From assembly GCF_014197535.1 (NCBI RefSeq), contig NZ_JACIFV010000013.1:62001-126000 (forward strand): a stretch of DNA of 64,000 bases. The letters run 5' to 3'. This document shows, piece after piece, positions 62,843 to 64,000 of the stretch. The notes below the pieces were generated by a model. It was not told where the DNA came from. It did not search any database and was given only the letters and a program-made list of their open reading frames with translations. A program made the translations under genes and the position numbers. How positions within the stretch are numbered: the first letter of the stretch is position 1; every line of letters begins with the position of its first letter. Source of the stretch: Rhizobium aethiopicum (GTDB lineage Bacteria > Pseudomonadota > Alphaproteobacteria > Rhizobiales > Rhizobiaceae).

Positions 62843-64000
62843 TCACTCTTCGTCAACCACCCGAAGCTTGAGAAGGCCGGTACGGCTTTCCACGGATTTG
62901 GCCGGGCTCTCGTCGTGGCGGGCGGGCTTGGTGTCGCCGTCTGCCTCGAATTCCAGCGCCTCGATCTTGGCACCGCGTTTGGTGAGCTTGTCGGCTGATG
63001 TGACCACCATGTCGATATCCTTCTGCGCTATGGCGAAATGGCCCTGCAGCTTGCGCACCCGCTCGTCGAGGCGGCCGAGATCGTCCATCAGCAGCGCCAC
63101 CTCGCCCTGGATCAGATGCGCCTGCGCCCGCATGCGCTGGTCTTTCAGCACTGCCTGGATGACCTGGATCGACAGCATCAGCAGTGACGGCGAGACGATG
63201 ACGATGCGCGCCCGGTGTGCCTTCTGCACCAGGGCCTCGAAGTTCTCGTGGATCTCCGCGAAGATCGATTCCGACGGCACAAAGAGAAAGGCCGTCTCCT
63301 GGGTTTCCCCCTGAATCAGATATTTCTCGGAAATATCGCGGATATGGATCTCCATATCGCGGCGGAACTGTTGGCCGGCGATCTTGGCGGCCTCGGGGCT
63401 GCCGGCGTCACGGATGGCGTTCCAGGCTTCGAGCGGGAACTTCGCATCGATGACAAGCGGCGGTGCGCCGTTCGGCATGCGGATCGTGCAGTCCGGCCGC
63501 GAGCCGTTCGAGAGCGTCTGTTGGAAGGCATAGGCGCCCATCGGCAGGCCGTCGGCGACGATCGTCTCCATCCGCGACTGGCCGAAGGCGCCGCGCGTCT
63601 GCTTATTGGAAAGAATGGCCTGCAGTCCGACGACGTCCTTGGCGAGCGTCTGGATATTGTTCTGCGCGGCATCGATGACCGCCAGCCGCTCCTGCAGCCG
63701 CTGCAGGTTCTCATGCGTCGACTTCGTCTGCTCGGTGATCGTCGAGCTGACGCGCTGCGACATGCCGTCGAGGCGTTGGCTGATCGCCTGGTTGAGCTCG
63801 CTCTGGCGCGCGCCGAAAACCTCGGCCATGGCCGCGATGCGGCCCTGCATTTCCGCCTGGATCTTCAAAAGCTCGGCCATGCGCGCCTCGCTTTCGCCAG
63901 CCCGCAGGCTCGCCTCCTCTGCCTGCTCGCGGCGGAGGCTGGCGCCGCGCAAGAGAAGGATGATCACCAGAAGCACGAAGGCGATCAGAACACCGCCGGC
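62843..64000 (-). CDS. rmuC: DNA recombination protein RmuC (N-terminus beyond window)
   Basis: The 385 residues before the stop are visible; the frame is still open at the right edge, so the start lies outside. A hydrophobic N-terminal segment (AGGVLIAFVLLVIILLLR) is followed by a long coiled coil (to about residue 120) and the RmuC nuclease-like core, with the landmarks RGAFGQSRMETIV, LPLEAW-like PLEAWNAIRDA and TAFLFVPSESIFAEI. RmuC limits inversions at short repeats; its enzymatic role is not settled. Confidence 0.94.
   Translation of the reverse strand, partial: AGGVLIAFVLLVIILLLRGASLRREQAEEASLRAGESEARMAELLKIQAEMQGRIAAMAEVFGARQSELNQAISQRLDGMSQRVSSTITEQTKSTHENLQRLQERLAVIDAAQNNIQTLAKDVVGLQAILSNKQTRGAFGQSRMETIVADGLPMGAYAFQQTLSNGSRPDCTIRMPNGAPPLVIDAKFPLEAWNAIRDAGSPEAAKIAGQQFRRDMEIHIRDISEKYLIQGETQETAFLFVPSESIFAEIHENFEALVQKAHRARIVIVSPSLLMLSIQVIQAVLKDQRMRAQAHLIQGEVALLMDDLGRLDERVRKLQGHFAIAQKDIDMVVTSADKLTKRGAKIEALEFEADGDTKPARHDESPAKSVESRTGLLKLRVVDEE

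Overview
The window looks like a stretch of core chromosome from a Rhizobium of the leguminosarum/etli type (Alphaproteobacteria, Hyphomicrobiales). The evidence is GC-rich coding sequence, a PraR/PhrR-type regulator beside metK, an OlsB ornithine-lipid acyltransferase, a Hsp20-DUF1150 pair, the rhizobial order ubiB-ubiE-mutM-(enoyl-CoA hydratase)-rpsT-dnaA, CTTGAC-N17-CTATAT-like promoters, and several families of palindromic intergenic repeats typical of rhizobia. I see no phage, IS element, CRISPR array, tRNA or rRNA gene. Almost all the DNA is coding, and the organism assignment is an inference.

Layout. 1-4083 (minus): an amidohydrolase cut by the window edge, a HAL/PAL-like protein without the MIO-forming triad, and UbiB. 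4302-9772: UbiE (minus), then MutM, an enoyl-CoA hydratase, ribosomal protein S20 and DnaA (plus). An 838-base non-coding stretch before dnaA holds a cluster of GANTC sites. 9896-15999: a saccharopine-dehydrogenase-like protein (plus), then hemW-rdgB-VOC protein-rph (minus), divergent from the heat-shock pair hrcA-grpE (plus). 16039-17994: a nucleoside hydrolase (minus), and hsp20-DUF1150 (plus) behind an RpoH-like promoter and a ROSE-like RNA thermometer. 18336-31867 is one long minus-strand block: trmB, metK, praR, lnt, corC-like, ybeY, phoH, miaB, plsC, fur/mur, rimI, tsaB, a NifU-like gene, usp and trpS. It covers translation quality, lipoprotein maturation and metal/SAM control. 31955-40835 holds small accessory genes followed by murJ-glnD, a small unknown gene and mutS. 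40949-44331 holds a malic enzyme and olsB. 44442-49931 (minus) holds a hybrid sensor kinase, lspA, two RNA methyltransferases and a Nudix hydrolase. 50036-52745 holds a CoxG-like gene, a GNAT gene, lapA-like, ihfB and sppA. 52969-59196 (plus) is the lptC-lptA-lptB-rpoN cluster followed by a DMT permease, hpf and ptsN. 59269-64000 (minus) holds a chemoreceptor, a ribokinase and a partial rmuC.

How the genes work together. Several groups share a process: lipopolysaccharide export (lptC/A/B), nitrogen control (glnD, rpoN, ptsN), protein homeostasis (hrcA, grpE, hsp20), membrane lipids (olsB, plsC, lnt, lspA), ubiquinone (ubiB, ubiE) and replication/repair (dnaA, mutM, mutS, rdgB, rmuC). The least explained piece is at the left edge: a lyase-fold protein that cannot build the normal MIO cofactor, in apparent operon with an amidohydrolase that lacks the first metal histidine. 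The most interesting non-coding signals are the GANTC cluster and GTTACGG repeats before dnaA, a 22-bp palindrome before metK, the ROSE-like leader of hsp20, and a Pho-box-like site before olsB.
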